Shown: one piece after another, positions 43,309-51,934 of the stretch | Numbering within the stretch: position 1 is the first letter of the stretch | Layout: the number at the start of each line of letters is the position of its first letter | Assembly: GCA_037189845.1 (NCBI GenBank) | Contig: JBBCIS010000011.1 | Span: 1-51,934 of the forward strand | Reading direction: 5' to 3' | DNA length: 51,934 nucleotides | From: JAMLHH01 sp037189845 | Lineage (GTDB): Bacteria > Bacteroidota > Bacteroidia > Chitinophagales > JADIYW01 | Made by a program: the position numbers and the translations under genes | The notes under the pieces: generated by a model | Seen by the model: the letters and a program-made list of their open reading frames with translations, nothing else | The model's database searches: none | What the model was told of the DNA's origin: nothing

Positions 43309-44646
43309 TTACAGGTTTCTTACATATCTTTTAAATTGGTTGCCTCTGTCTTCATAATTCTCAAAAAGGTCAAAGCTGGCACATGCAGGAGACAGTAATA
43401 CGACATCTCCTTTTTCAGATATATTCTGAGCAAGCAATACCGCATCTTTTGCATTATCTGCATCTACGATATATCCTACTGCATCCGCAAAGGCTTTGTG
43501 CAGCTTCTCGTTATCTTTTCCAAGACAGATAATCGCTTTTACCTTTTCCTGAACCAGTTTTTTGAGAATTGTATAGTCATTGCCTTTGTCCACACCTCCG
43601 GCAATCCAGACTACCTGTTTGTTCATAGTTTCAAGAGCATACCATGCAGAGTTGACATTGGTAGCTTTGGAATCATTGATGTAATCGACACCATTGACAG
43701 TCGCTACAAATTCCAGTCTGTGTTCCAGATTGGCAAAGTCCTGCAGACTCTCTCTGATAGCCTCTTTTCTCACACCTATTAGTTTTGCTGCTACGCCTGC
43801 AGCCATAGAATTGTAAGAGTTGTGGATTCCTTGGAGTGAAAATTCGTTGATAGGCATGATGAAATGTTGTTTGTCTGTATTGATGATGAAATGTTTATCT
43901 TGTATATAAGCACCGAATGGAGGTTCTTCTTCCATGGAAAAAGGAACTTTTGTTACGGACGAAGTCACATGGTGTAAATTTTCTTTTGTGGTAGGATCAT
44001 CAGCGCAAAAGATGAAATAATCATTTGCATCCTGATTTTTGGTAATGCTCAGCTTGGATTGGATATAGTTGTCATATTTATACTCATACCTGTCCAGATG
44101 ATCTTCTGTGATATTGCAAAGGACTGAGATAAATGGTTTGAAATGAATGCACCCATCCAGCTGAAAGCTGCTGATTTCCAGTACATACCATTCTGCAGGT
44201 GCATCAGCTACTAATCTTGCAAAGCTTTTTCCGATATTACCACCCAATGCTACATCCAATCCTGCTTTTTGCAGAATGTGAAAAATCAATGAAGTGGTAG
44301 TAGTTTTTCCGTTTGCTCCGGTGATAGCTATGATTTTTCCTTCGGCATATCTGTATCCGAATTCTATTTCTGAGATAATTTCTTTTCCGGCTGCTTTGAG
44401 CTCTTTTATCAATGGAGCTTTGTCAGGAATACCCGGACTTTTAATCAACAAATCAGCATTTTGGATTTTTTCTACTGTATGCTGACCGGATTCATAGTCC
44501 ACACCCAAATCTTCCAGCTCTTGCTGATATTTGGATTTAATTTCTCCTTTGTCAGAAACAAAGACATCAAATCCCAGCTTTTTAGCCAGAATAGCAGCTC
44601 CTGTACCACTTTCTCCGGAACCTAATATGACGACTCTCTTTGACAT
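43309..44646 (-). CDS. murD: UDP-N-acetylmuramoylalanine-D-glutamate ligase
   Basis: MurD adds D-Glu to UDP-MurNAc-L-Ala. VVILGSGESGTGAAILAKKLG is the N-terminal nucleotide fold, GANGKTTTTSLIFHIL the P-loop, and INDSKATNVNSAWYALETM carries the MurD-specific DSKATN motif. 445 residues. It is seven bases after mraY. Confidence 0.97.
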   Translation of the reverse strand: MSKRVVILGSGESGTGAAILAKKLGFDVFVSDKGEIKSKYQQELEDLGVDYESGQHTVEKIQNADLLIKSPGIPDKAPLIKELKAAGKEIISEIEFGYRYAEGKIIAITGANGKTTTTSLIFHILQKAGLDVALGGNIGKSFARLVADAPAEWYVLEISSFQLDGCIHFKPFISVLCNITEDHLDRYEYKYDNYIQSKLSITKNQDANDYFIFCADDPTTKENLHHVTSSVTKVPFSMEEEPPFGAYIQDKHFIINTDKQHFIMPINEFSLQGIHNSYNSMAAGVAAKLIGVRKEAIRESLQDFANLEHRLEFVATVNGVDYINDSKATNVNSAWYALETMNKQVVWIAGGVDKGNDYTILKKLVQEKVKAIICLGKDNEKLHKAFADAVGYIVDADNAKDAVLLAQNISEKGDVVLLSPACASFDLFENYEDRGNQFKRYVRNL

Positions 44647-44653
44647 CTTTTTC

Positions 44654-45949
44654 TTATCTGACTTTTAATGTGATAATTGCCAATACTGCAAGTATGATAC
44701 TGATGATCCAGAATCTTGTGACGATTTTGGATTCGTGGTAGCCGGACTTTTGATAATGGTGGTGCAATGGAGCCATCTTAAGGATTCTTCTGCCTTCACC
44801 AAATCTTTTTTTCGTGTATTTGAAATATCCTACCTGCAACATGACGGAAAGATTTTCTGCCAGAAATATTCCGCACAATACAGGAATCAGGAGCTCTTTT
44901 CTGATGATGATCGCAATCGTAGCAATGACACCACCTAACATCAGACTACCTGTGTCTCCCATGAAAACGGATGCCGGATAAGTATTGTACCAAAGAAACC
45001 CTACACATGCTCCGACTATGGCAGCACAGGCGACAATGATTTCCCCGGAGTGTGGTATATAGAGAATTTTCAGATAGTCAGCTAAAATGATATTACCTGA
45101 TACAAATGCAAACAGACCTAATGTCAGCATAATGATTGCAGAAGTACCTGAAGCCAGACCATCTATACCATCAGTAAGATTGGCAGCATTGGAAACTGCT
45201 GTGATAATAAATATCACGATAGGGATGAAAATCAGCCAGCCCCATTTGGCATAGTCATCTGTGAATGGCTTGAGCAGTAAGCTATAGTCCAGTAGATTAT
45301 CTTTCAGGAAAGGGACATTGGTTTTGAATGATTTGATATCCTGGGATACATAATATCCGTTTTCTACAACTTCTACATCTTTTTTGCTTTTATAGGCTTC
45401 TACTTTAGCAGGCTTGTCCCAGTTGACTTTGCCGTCAGCATCAATTTTGTAGTAATAAACTTTCTCAAAATCTCTTACTCTTACGTCGTCATGTGAGTAT
45501 AGTACAGCTCCCACTATCACTCCCAGCAGAACCTGAGCAATGATTTTGTATCTGCCTTTGATGCCTTCTTTATCTTTTTTGAAAACTTTGATATAGTCAT
45601 CTATAAAGCCGATGCCTCCCATAGCTATCACGGACAAAATGATCAGCCAGATATAGATATTGTCAAGTTTTGCAAATAGTAGTATCGGTACGAGTATGGC
45701 TATGATCATGATGACACCACCCATGGTAGGAGTGCCTTTTTTCTCGATTTGTCCCTGTAATCCCAGATCCCTTACATCTTCGCCTATCTGCATTTTTCGC
45801 AGCCTGAAAATGATCTTTTTGCCAATAAGTGTAGCAAGAATCAAGGAAATGATAAATGCCAGAATAGCTCTGAAAGTGGTGAACTGGAATAATCCTGCAC
45901 CTATCAGATCATATTGTTTGTCTAAAAATGTAAATAGATGATATAGCAT
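44654..45949 (-). CDS. mraY: Phospho-MurNAc-pentapeptide translocase
   Basis: MraY makes lipid I on undecaprenyl phosphate. Catalytic motifs are GIGFIDDYIKVFKKDKEGIKGRYKI, AANLTDGIDGLASG and VFMGDTGSLMLGG, plus LHHHYQKSGYHESKIVTRFW near the C-terminus. About ten helices. 431 residues exceeds the usual 360 because of a roughly 70-residue hydrophilic insertion after VGAVLYSHDDVR, which I recall as common in Bacteroidota MraY. It overlaps murE by one base. murF is not adjacent. Confidence 0.97.
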   Translation of the reverse strand: MLYHLFTFLDKQYDLIGAGLFQFTTFRAILAFIISLILATLIGKKIIFRLRKMQIGEDVRDLGLQGQIEKKGTPTMGGVIMIIAILVPILLFAKLDNIYIWLIILSVIAMGGIGFIDDYIKVFKKDKEGIKGRYKIIAQVLLGVIVGAVLYSHDDVRVRDFEKVYYYKIDADGKVNWDKPAKVEAYKSKKDVEVVENGYYVSQDIKSFKTNVPFLKDNLLDYSLLLKPFTDDYAKWGWLIFIPIVIFIITAVSNAANLTDGIDGLASGTSAIIMLTLGLFAFVSGNIILADYLKILYIPHSGEIIVACAAIVGACVGFLWYNTYPASVFMGDTGSLMLGGVIATIAIIIRKELLIPVLCGIFLAENLSVMLQVGYFKYTKKRFGEGRRILKMAPLHHHYQKSGYHESKIVTRFWIISIILAVLAIITLKVR

Positions 45950-47415
45950 TACTTATCCATTTCCTGAAAGGTTTGCTGCAATATTGCTTTGTCGTCAAAA
46001 GGATATTTCACCCCTTTGATTTCCTGATAATTTTCATGTCCTTTACCTGCAAGCATGATGATATCACCTTTCTCTGCAAGTGCTACTGCCATTCTGATGG
46101 CTTCATTTCTGTCTTGTTGTACCAGTACTTTTTTATAGTGCTGACCCGGAACGCCTTGCTGCATTTCCCGGATGATATCCATCGGATCTTCATTCCTGGG
46201 GTTGTCAGTCGTGATGATGACACGATCACTTAATTCTGAAGCTATCAATGCCATTTTTGGTCTTTTTTCGGCATCTCTGTTACCGCCGCAACCCACTACA
46301 GTGATCAGCTTTTCATTGCCTGTCCGTACTTCTCTGACAGTATCTAATACATTTTTAAGCGCATCCGGTGTATGTGCATAATCCACGATACCGATGATGG
46401 AATCTTTTTCGGATCTGATCCATTCAAATCTTCCCTGTGCTCCGGAAAGCATGCTGATGACACGAAGCACTTCTTCGGGATCTATGCCCAACAGGGTAGC
46501 AATACCGTATACGGTCAGGATGTTATAGGCATTGAATCTGCCCATCATCCTGGTGTGTAGCTCTTTCTGATTGACTGAAAGTACTAATCCATTGAAATTG
46601 CTTTCCAGGATTTTTGCATGATAGTCAGCAATATTCTTGACGGCAAATGTGTAGTGTTTTGCAGGACAGTTTTGCAGCATCACTTCACCTCTTTTATCAT
46701 CTGTATTGACTAATGCAAAAGCAGTTTTAGGCAGTTGGTCGAAAAATTTCTTTTTCGCGTAGATGTAATCAATGAAAGTTTTATGATAATCTAAATGGTC
46801 GTGAGAGATGTTGGTAAAAGCACCTCCTGCGAACTTCAAACCGTAAATTCTGTCCTGATCTATGGCGTGTGAGCTGACTTCCATGAAAGCATACTCACAA
46901 CCTTTTTCTACCATTTTGTGCAGCATCTCATTGATATTGACTGCATCTGAAGTGGTATGTGTAGATGGATAAATTTCTCCGTCAATCAGATTGTGAATGG
47001 TAGAAAGTAATCCTGTTTTGAATCCCATGTTTTTAAACAGCTGATAGCAGAGTGTTGCTACAGTTGTTTTCCCATTGGTCCCGGTGATACCAACGAGCTG
47101 TAATTTTTCAGATGGATGATCATAAAAATTGGCAGCTATAATACCGACCGCTTTTTTGCAATCAGCGACTTTTATATAAGTAATCTTTTCGCTGAAAACA
47201 TCAGGAAATTGCTCGCAGACAATAAGGGTTGCTCCTTTTTCAATAGCAGTAGAAATATATTGATGACCATCTGTGGAGGTTCCTTTATAAGCAAAAAATG
47301 TCCAGTCCTGCTGTACTTTTCTGGAATCAATAGTAAGGCCAGCTATATCAATAGCTGTTAGACCCTGAACTTCAAGGATGCTGACACCGTATAATATGTC
47401 CTGAGCTGATTTCAC
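45949..47415 (-). CDS. murE: UDP-MurNAc-tripeptide ligase (meso-DAP type)
   Basis: MurE adds the third residue of the stem peptide. GTNGKTTVATLCYQL is the P-loop and GIVDYAHTPDALKNVLDTV a Mur motif. TTDNPRNEDP contains DNPR, the motif of meso-diaminopimelate-adding enzymes (Lys-adding ones differ), so the wall is predicted to be mDAP type. 488 residues. The start is GTG at 47415, sharing GTGA with the ftsI stop. Confidence 0.97.
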   Translation of the reverse strand: MKSAQDILYGVSILEVQGLTAIDIAGLTIDSRKVQQDWTFFAYKGTSTDGHQYISTAIEKGATLIVCEQFPDVFSEKITYIKVADCKKAVGIIAANFYDHPSEKLQLVGITGTNGKTTVATLCYQLFKNMGFKTGLLSTIHNLIDGEIYPSTHTTSDAVNINEMLHKMVEKGCEYAFMEVSSHAIDQDRIYGLKFAGGAFTNISHDHLDYHKTFIDYIYAKKKFFDQLPKTAFALVNTDDKRGEVMLQNCPAKHYTFAVKNIADYHAKILESNFNGLVLSVNQKELHTRMMGRFNAYNILTVYGIATLLGIDPEEVLRVISMLSGAQGRFEWIRSEKDSIIGIVDYAHTPDALKNVLDTVREVRTGNEKLITVVGCGGNRDAEKRPKMALIASELSDRVIITTDNPRNEDPMDIIREMQQGVPGQHYKKVLVQQDRNEAIRMAVALAEKGDIIMLAGKGHENYQEIKGVKYPFDDKAILQQTFQEMDK

Positions 47416-49511
47416 GCGCCTATTTTCATGGTGATAAAAATTTGTTCTCCCTTTTTTACTTTGGTTCCCGGGCTGATGGATTGATGGGTAACTTTTCCCA
47501 TTCCTTCGTATTTGATTTTCAAGCCCATGTTTTCAAGTAAATAGAGTGCATCGTCGAAGTTCATTCCTTTCAGATTCGGAACTACTAAATCCGAAGTTTG
47601 TGTTGGCTGGAGCTTGATACCGGATTTTCTGACTTCTACATTTACATATTGTATTTCGTCAGCGATATTCGTTTTATAACCAAACTTGTTTAAGATATTT
47701 TTGATCTGGTGGTTTTCTCCTTTTAGCTGTGCCAAATAATTGGTTGTCAGACTGTCATTTTTATATACAGGCGCAATTTTTAAATCTGTAGCAAGTGCTT
47801 TTTCTGCTATTTCTTTAAATACAGGAGCTGCAATACCACCACCCGTTCTGTAAATTCCTTTCGGATTATAGATCATGACCACGCAGGTGTATCTCGGTTT
47901 TTCTACCGGGAAAAATCCTGCGAACATTGCCTGGTTAGCGTCGCTGTAGCCTTTACTGTCTTTGTCCAGAATTTTTGCTGTTCCGGATTTTCCTGCCAGC
48001 TCAAAATATTCTGAACGGATAGATTTTCCTGTCCCTTTCGGATGTTCAATTACTCCTTTGAGTAGTTCTTTGACCTGGGTGATGGCTTCAATACTTGCAA
48101 TAGGTTCTTTGGAAATCACCGGTCCGAATTCTTTTACAATTTTTCCGTTTTGAGTAATTCTCTCTACTAAATATGGTTTTGCTCTGTAACCATTGTTGGC
48201 TATGGTGTTGTAAAATGTCAGGATCTGGATAGGAGAGAACATTTGCTCGTAGCCTGTGGACCTCCATGGCAGTGAAAGATTGCTCCAATATCTTGGCTCA
48301 GTCACATAAGGCTTGGTTTCTCCCAGTAAATCTATCCCGGATACATCTGTCAAACCATATTTTGCCATGGTTTGATAAAATCCGTTCTTGTTGCGTCTGT
48401 AATTTTTGTCTATCAGTCTGGCAATAGAAATATTGGATGATCTGGCAAAAGCCTCTCTGATGCTGATAGCGGACTCATGAATGTGGTCATCTACCATAAC
48501 TCTTCCGTAAAAATTCCATCTGCCGCCGCCGATATTGATGGTGTCTGACAGATTGATGAGCTTTTTATCCAACAGCATGAGATAACCGGCAGTTTTGAAA
48601 GTAGATCCGGGTTCAGCTTTGTGAGTGACAGCATAATTGTCAATTTCCCATAATTTTCCGCTTTTGGTAACACCCAGGTTTGCGATAGCTCTGATGGCAC
48701 CGGTTTCTACTTCCATGACAATGGCACATCCGAATTCTGCTTTACTGGAATCCAATGCTTTTATCAGTGCAGTTTCAGTTGCATCCTGTAAGTTGATGTC
48801 TATTGTAGTAACAAGATCCTGACCGTCTTTCGGGATGACAGTATTTGCACTTTGAATAGGCATCCATGTGTTTCCGGCGATTTTTTGCTTGAGCATTTTT
48901 CCTTCGGAACCGGAAAGATATTTATTGTAAGATGCTTCAATTCCCACATTCGGAGCATTGCTTCTGCTTTCGCCTATAGTTCTCAGAGCCAGTAGTGAAT
49001 ATGGATTTTTGCGATTGGCTCTGGCTTCTACGATAAGACCACCTTTATATTTCCCTTCTCTGAAAAGCGGCCAACGCTGGATTTCTTTCAAAGTAGCATA
49101 GTCCACGCCTCTTTTGATGAGATAATATCTTTTTTTAGCTTTTTTAGCCTGAGTCAGATCTCTTCTGTATTGATCCACACTTTTTTGCTGAAAGTGATTT
49201 GCCATATAGATAGCAAGTGAATCTACATTGGCATTAAATAATTCTCTGGTCATGCCATCTGTACCAAAATCTACAAACAGATCAAAGTAGGGGATAGAAG
49301 TCGCCAGAAGGTTATCATCATAAGTGTAGATATTGCCTCTTTCGGCAGGAATAGCAAAAAGCTTGGTAGACATTTCTTTAGCTTTCTCCACCCAGAAATC
49401 ACCTTTGTAGTTCTGAATGTAATATCCTTTGCATATAACAGCTATTGCACTCACGATGATGAGTGCATAGACAGCATAAATGCGTAACAGAATATTAGTT
49501 TTTATCTTCAT
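47412..49511 (-). CDS. ftsI: Septal transpeptidase FtsI (PBP3) with PASTA domain
   Basis: 699 residues. An N-terminal transmembrane helix (YAVYALIIVSAIAVICKGYY), a pedestal domain, then the transpeptidase with STFK in EPGSTFKTAGYL, SSN in FARSSNISIARL and KSGTAK. A single C-terminal PASTA domain (DLVVPNLKGMNFDDALYLLENMGLKI...) follows. It crosslinks septal peptidoglycan with FtsW. The 5' end overlaps the ftsL-like frame by 17 bp. Confidence 0.96.
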   Translation of the reverse strand: MKIKTNILLRIYAVYALIIVSAIAVICKGYYIQNYKGDFWVEKAKEMSTKLFAIPAERGNIYTYDDNLLATSIPYFDLFVDFGTDGMTRELFNANVDSLAIYMANHFQQKSVDQYRRDLTQAKKAKKRYYLIKRGVDYATLKEIQRWPLFREGKYKGGLIVEARANRKNPYSLLALRTIGESRSNAPNVGIEASYNKYLSGSEGKMLKQKIAGNTWMPIQSANTVIPKDGQDLVTTIDINLQDATETALIKALDSSKAEFGCAIVMEVETGAIRAIANLGVTKSGKLWEIDNYAVTHKAEPGSTFKTAGYLMLLDKKLINLSDTINIGGGRWNFYGRVMVDDHIHESAISIREAFARSSNISIARLIDKNYRRNKNGFYQTMAKYGLTDVSGIDLLGETKPYVTEPRYWSNLSLPWRSTGYEQMFSPIQILTFYNTIANNGYRAKPYLVERITQNGKIVKEFGPVISKEPIASIEAITQVKELLKGVIEHPKGTGKSIRSEYFELAGKSGTAKILDKDSKGYSDANQAMFAGFFPVEKPRYTCVVMIYNPKGIYRTGGGIAAPVFKEIAEKALATDLKIAPVYKNDSLTTNYLAQLKGENHQIKNILNKFGYKTNIADEIQYVNVEVRKSGIKLQPTQTSDLVVPNLKGMNFDDALYLLENMGLKIKYEGMGKVTHQSISPGTKVKKGEQIFITMKIGA

Positions 49512-49899
49512 TCTTCGGTACTACTATTTTGTAAGGCGGTGTCTTTAAGCTCTTTAGCCCGATAGCTTCAATGTCTTTTTCGATGTCCGACTGCATGCTT
49601 CTTTTGAGCAGGTCTGATTTGATAGACATTTGTTCCCATCTGAGCTCTTTTATTTCTGTTTCCAGAATATTTTTATCTCTGACCATTCTGACAGCTCTGT
49701 GAGAATTGAATATGTGAAAAACTGCTATGCCAATCAGAAAACATATAAATGCCACTTGCTTGATAATGGCGGTGTAGTTCAGCAGGTCTCCGATTCCCAG
49801 AAGATCCAGCAAGTCGGTGATGACCACCTGCCAGAGATTTTCTTTCTCCGGAGCAGCTTCATTTTCTTTGACTGGTATTTCTTCTGTGCCTTTGCTCAT
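49495..49899 (-). CDS. ftsL: FtsL-like bitopic division protein
   Basis: 134 residues: a cytoplasmic segment rich in Glu (about 1-45), one transmembrane helix (IKQVAFICFLIGIAVFHIF) and a periplasmic coiled coil (DKNILETEIKELRWEQMSIKSDLL). Size, topology and position between rsmH and ftsI match the FtsL-like proteins of Bacteroidota. Sequence conservation is low, so assignment is by context. Confidence 0.8.
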   Translation of the reverse strand: MSKGTEEIPVKENEAAPEKENLWQVVITDLLDLLGIGDLLNYTAIIKQVAFICFLIGIAVFHIFNSHRAVRMVRDKNILETEIKELRWEQMSIKSDLLKRSMQSDIEKDIEAIGLKSLKTPPYKIVVPKNEDKN

Positions 49900-50795
49900 A
49901 TTTTTTCTGCGATTCTCAGTTTTGCGCTTCTTGATCTTGGATTGCTTTCAATTTCTTCTTCCGTTGCTTCTATTGGTTTTCTGGTGATTAATTTCCAGGG
50001 GCAGTCATATTTTCCGTAAAGGTCTTTTTCAGGCTGACCCTTGATGATTCCATATTTTAAAAAGTTTTTGACAGGTCTGTCTTCCAGTGAATGGTATGAC
50101 ATAATTACCAGCCTTCCTCCTGCTTTCAGAACAGATGGAGTTTGCTCCAGAAATTCCTCAATAGCTTTGATTTCATCGTTGACCTCTATTCTGAGTGCCT
50201 GAAATACCTGCGCAAGGTATTTAGCTCCTTTACCTCTGGAAAGTGGCCGGGCAATATCAGAAAGCTCATTGGTCGTATTGATTTTGCCATTGACCTCGAT
50301 GGCTTCTTTGATAGCAGATGTCAGCCTTCTGGCATTGTCAATTTCCCCGTATCTGAAAAAAAGTTCTGTCAGCTGTTCTCTGGAGTAGGTGTTGATCACC
50401 TCCCATGCGCTCAGTGGTGCTTCCGGATTCATTCTCATATCTAATTTCCCGTCAAAACGGATAGAAAATCCTCTGTCAGGAGTATCAATCTGATGAGATG
50501 AAACACCAAAATCTCCCAAAATACCATCAACCGGAATTGCTCTGTGGAGTCTGAGATATTTTTGAAGATGTCTGTAGTTGCTGTGGATGAAGGTGATTCT
50601 CGGATCATCCGGCAGGTTGTCTTTTGCGTTGACGTCCTGATCGAATACAAATAACTTCCCTTTACTGTCCAGGTGCTTTAGAATAGCACGGCTGTGCCCG
50701 CCGCCGCCGAAAGTCACATCGACGTACGTGCCGGAAGGATGTATGTTTAATCCTTCCAAACATTCATTGAGCATCACCGGAATATGGTAGGTCAT
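49896..50795 (-). CDS. rsmH: 16S rRNA (cytosine-1402-N4)-methyltransferase
   Basis: RsmH (MraW) methylates C1402 of 16S rRNA. HIPVMLNECLEGLNIHPSGTYVDVTFGGGGHSRAILKHL carries the SAM-binding motif, with GILGDFGVSSHQIDTPDRGFSIR and LAQVFQALRIEVNDE as family signatures. 299 residues. It overlaps mraZ by one base and the ftsL-like gene by four. Confidence 0.97.
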   Translation of the reverse strand: MTYHIPVMLNECLEGLNIHPSGTYVDVTFGGGGHSRAILKHLDSKGKLFVFDQDVNAKDNLPDDPRITFIHSNYRHLQKYLRLHRAIPVDGILGDFGVSSHQIDTPDRGFSIRFDGKLDMRMNPEAPLSAWEVINTYSREQLTELFFRYGEIDNARRLTSAIKEAIEVNGKINTTNELSDIARPLSRGKGAKYLAQVFQALRIEVNDEIKAIEEFLEQTPSVLKAGGRLVIMSYHSLEDRPVKNFLKYGIIKGQPEKDLYGKYDCPWKLITRKPIEATEEEIESNPRSRSAKLRIAEKI

Positions 50796-51250
50796 TACTC
50801 GTTCAGATTTATATTTCCAAAAATTTCGTCAGCCATATCTGAGAAGTTGTCCATATCAGTGTTATTGGCCTCATAAGCTTCTTTCGACCAGATTTCAATG
50901 CTGGACCCGTAACACATGATGACGGCATCATCTTTCAGATTTATCAGTTCAGCAGATTTTTTAGAAATCAGAATTCTGTCGCTGCTGTCCATTTCTACGT
51001 GAGCTGCATGTTTGTAAAAAGCTCTGAGAAACTCTCTGTGCTTGCTGTTGAACTTGTTGAGCTGTTCCAGCTTTTGGGTGATTTTATCCCAGGCAGCTTC
51101 TGTATAAAAGTCCAGGTTGTTATCCAGACCCTTGTTGATGACAAATTTTCCACTCTGATTCTCAGGTAGTTGACGCAAAAGACCAGCAGGAAGCTTGAGC
51201 CTTCCTTTAGCATCTATTTTGCAATCATATTGTCCGGTGAATCCGGCCAT
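50795..51250 (-). CDS. mraZ: Transcriptional regulator MraZ
   Basis: MraZ is a double AbrB/SpoVT-like DNA-binding protein that controls the dcw operon in other bacteria. Two half-repeats are visible: YDCKIDAKGRLKLPAGLLRQLP near the N-terminus and VEMDSSDRILISKKSAELINL in the second half. 151 residues. It is the first gene of the cluster and has four MraZ-box-like repeats just upstream. Confidence 0.95.
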   Translation of the reverse strand: MAGFTGQYDCKIDAKGRLKLPAGLLRQLPENQSGKFVINKGLDNNLDFYTEAAWDKITQKLEQLNKFNSKHREFLRAFYKHAAHVEMDSSDRILISKKSAELINLKDDAVIMCYGSSIEIWSKEAYEANNTDMDNFSDMADEIFGNINLNE

Positions 51251-51304
51251 AGTTCTGAGAGATTGGGTGAAAAAAACTTGTAGAGATAAAATTAGGAGTT
51301 TTTT

Positions 51305-51339
51305 CCCACTTTAACCCACTTTCTGCCACAATCTCCCAC
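51305..51339 (-). promoter_or_regulatory. Four MraZ-box repeats upstream of mraZ
   Basis: On the minus strand GTGGG, GTGGC, GTGGG and GTGGG occur at exactly 10-bp intervals (51339-51335, 51329-51325, 51319-51315, 51309-51305). MraZ in other bacteria binds TGGGN repeats separated by five bases, i.e. this same spacing, so autoregulation is predicted. One of four units has a C in place of the last G. Confidence 0.75.
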
Positions 51340-51357
51340 TTAATCAACGTATTAGAA

Positions 51358-51366
51358 AGTGGATAA
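51358..51366 (+). promoter_or_regulatory. Near-match DnaA box
   Basis: AGTGGATAA differs by one base from the DnaA box TGTGGATAA. It lies between the MraZ boxes and the perfect DnaA pair. Confidence 0.4.
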
Positions 51367-51450
51367 CGTTGATAAATTCGTTGATTTCTGAGTGTATTTT
51401 GTTGAATTGTGTGTTAAATAACTAAAAATCAACTGATTGTGATTCTGTAG

Positions 51451-51472
51451 TTATGCACAAAAGTGTGGATAA
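51451..51472. promoter_or_regulatory. Inverted pair of perfect DnaA boxes
   Basis: TTATGCACA (51451-51459) and TGTGGATAA (51464-51472) are both exact TTATnCACA boxes, in opposite orientation with a 4-bp spacer. They lie about 200 bp upstream of mraZ in an A/T-rich stretch. The rest of 51251-51934 holds no gene I can support. Confidence 0.6.
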
Positions 51473-51934
51473 CCAATGGTGTTTTTGTATTGGCGAAAAT
51501 GTTAAAAATTCAATAGTGTAAAAACAGATGTGTAATAGCGTGAGAAATGATGAGTTAGGCGGGTTTTTGTGGGTGGTTTGAGTAAGAGATAAACAGACGG
51601 ATATTGTCCGTATCTTGAATGAAATGTTTTATCAGGAATTGATGTCAGAAATATAAGAGTCAGAGCTAATAAGCTATGAAAGGGATTTATACATCACAGT
51701 TAAATAGGAGTAGAGTGGCTTGAATTAACTTCTTTGGATATTTGTTTGAGTTGGTTTGTAGAAGTTAGTTAGTTCCGTATCCTAAAACTTACCATATCCC
51801 TTTACGAGGTTTCATTTTTGTTTTTAACGGGTTGGATTAAGGAGCCTCCAGCTTCCGGATCAATAGAATTAAACATTAAGGATTTGTTACCGGACTTGTA
51901 TTTCGGATTGAATTATTCTTTACATTTATGCTAA

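Noticed and set aside
1..51934. CRISPR array, prophage or complete insertion sequence
   Set aside because: No regularly spaced direct repeats with unique spacers, no phage structural genes and no transposase were seen. The REP-like family is the only dispersed repeat.

Overview
The window comes from a chromosome of the phylum Bacteroidota (Bacteroidetes). Supporting signs are TAnnTTTG-type -7 promoter elements just upstream of several genes, two secreted proteins with a C-terminal type IX secretion (Por) sorting domain, a dcw cluster without murF, murB or ddl, and start codons preceded by A/T-rich sequence rather than a Shine-Dalgarno motif. MurE carries a DNPR motif, which points to meso-diaminopimelate peptidoglycan. 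I cannot place it below phylum with confidence.

Layout. Positions 1-60 hold the 3' end of a probable tRNA and a strong hairpin. From 337 to 5379 (minus strand) lie methionine and sulfur genes (metY, metX) and a biotin block (bioD, bioA, a small membrane protein). The metY leader contains what looks like a complete cysteine-responsive transcription attenuator. At 5851-7974 is a secreted glycosidase-like protein whose paralogue sits at 33457-35559. A CAU tRNA, a truncated GIY-YIG gene and a PLP aminotransferase follow, then acnB. From 12.9 to 18.3 kb are a type IX cargo protein, a MarR regulator, a HugZ-like protein, a Fic-like gene remnant and a PIN/RHH toxin-antitoxin pair. leuS (18750-21758) carries an unusual A/T-rich insertion. 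A second type IX cargo protein, a serine-hydrolase lipoprotein, a PH-domain protein and an ABC exporter follow. Next come an HD phosphohydrolase and a four-gene, ATGA-coupled membrane module (TM2, DUF2752, DUF4870-like, M48 protease). Then come prs-rplY and a YciI-like protein.

From 35952 to 51250, all on the minus strand, is the dcw cluster in transcription order: mraZ, rsmH, ftsL-like, ftsI, murE, mraY, murD, ftsW, murG, murC, ftsQ, ftsA, ftsZ. Its genes mostly overlap or abut, so it reads as one operon making lipid II and assembling the Z ring and divisome. Upstream are four MraZ-box repeats at exact 10-bp spacing and two perfect DnaA boxes in inverted orientation.

Intergenic DNA holds a dispersed REP-like repeat family (about five copies in both orientations) and one near-identical terminator hairpin used three times within 4 kb. 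The most notable observation is the metY leader: a 13-residue reading frame with three consecutive Cys codons, an antiterminator segment overlapping its stop codon, and an 11-bp intrinsic terminator before metY.
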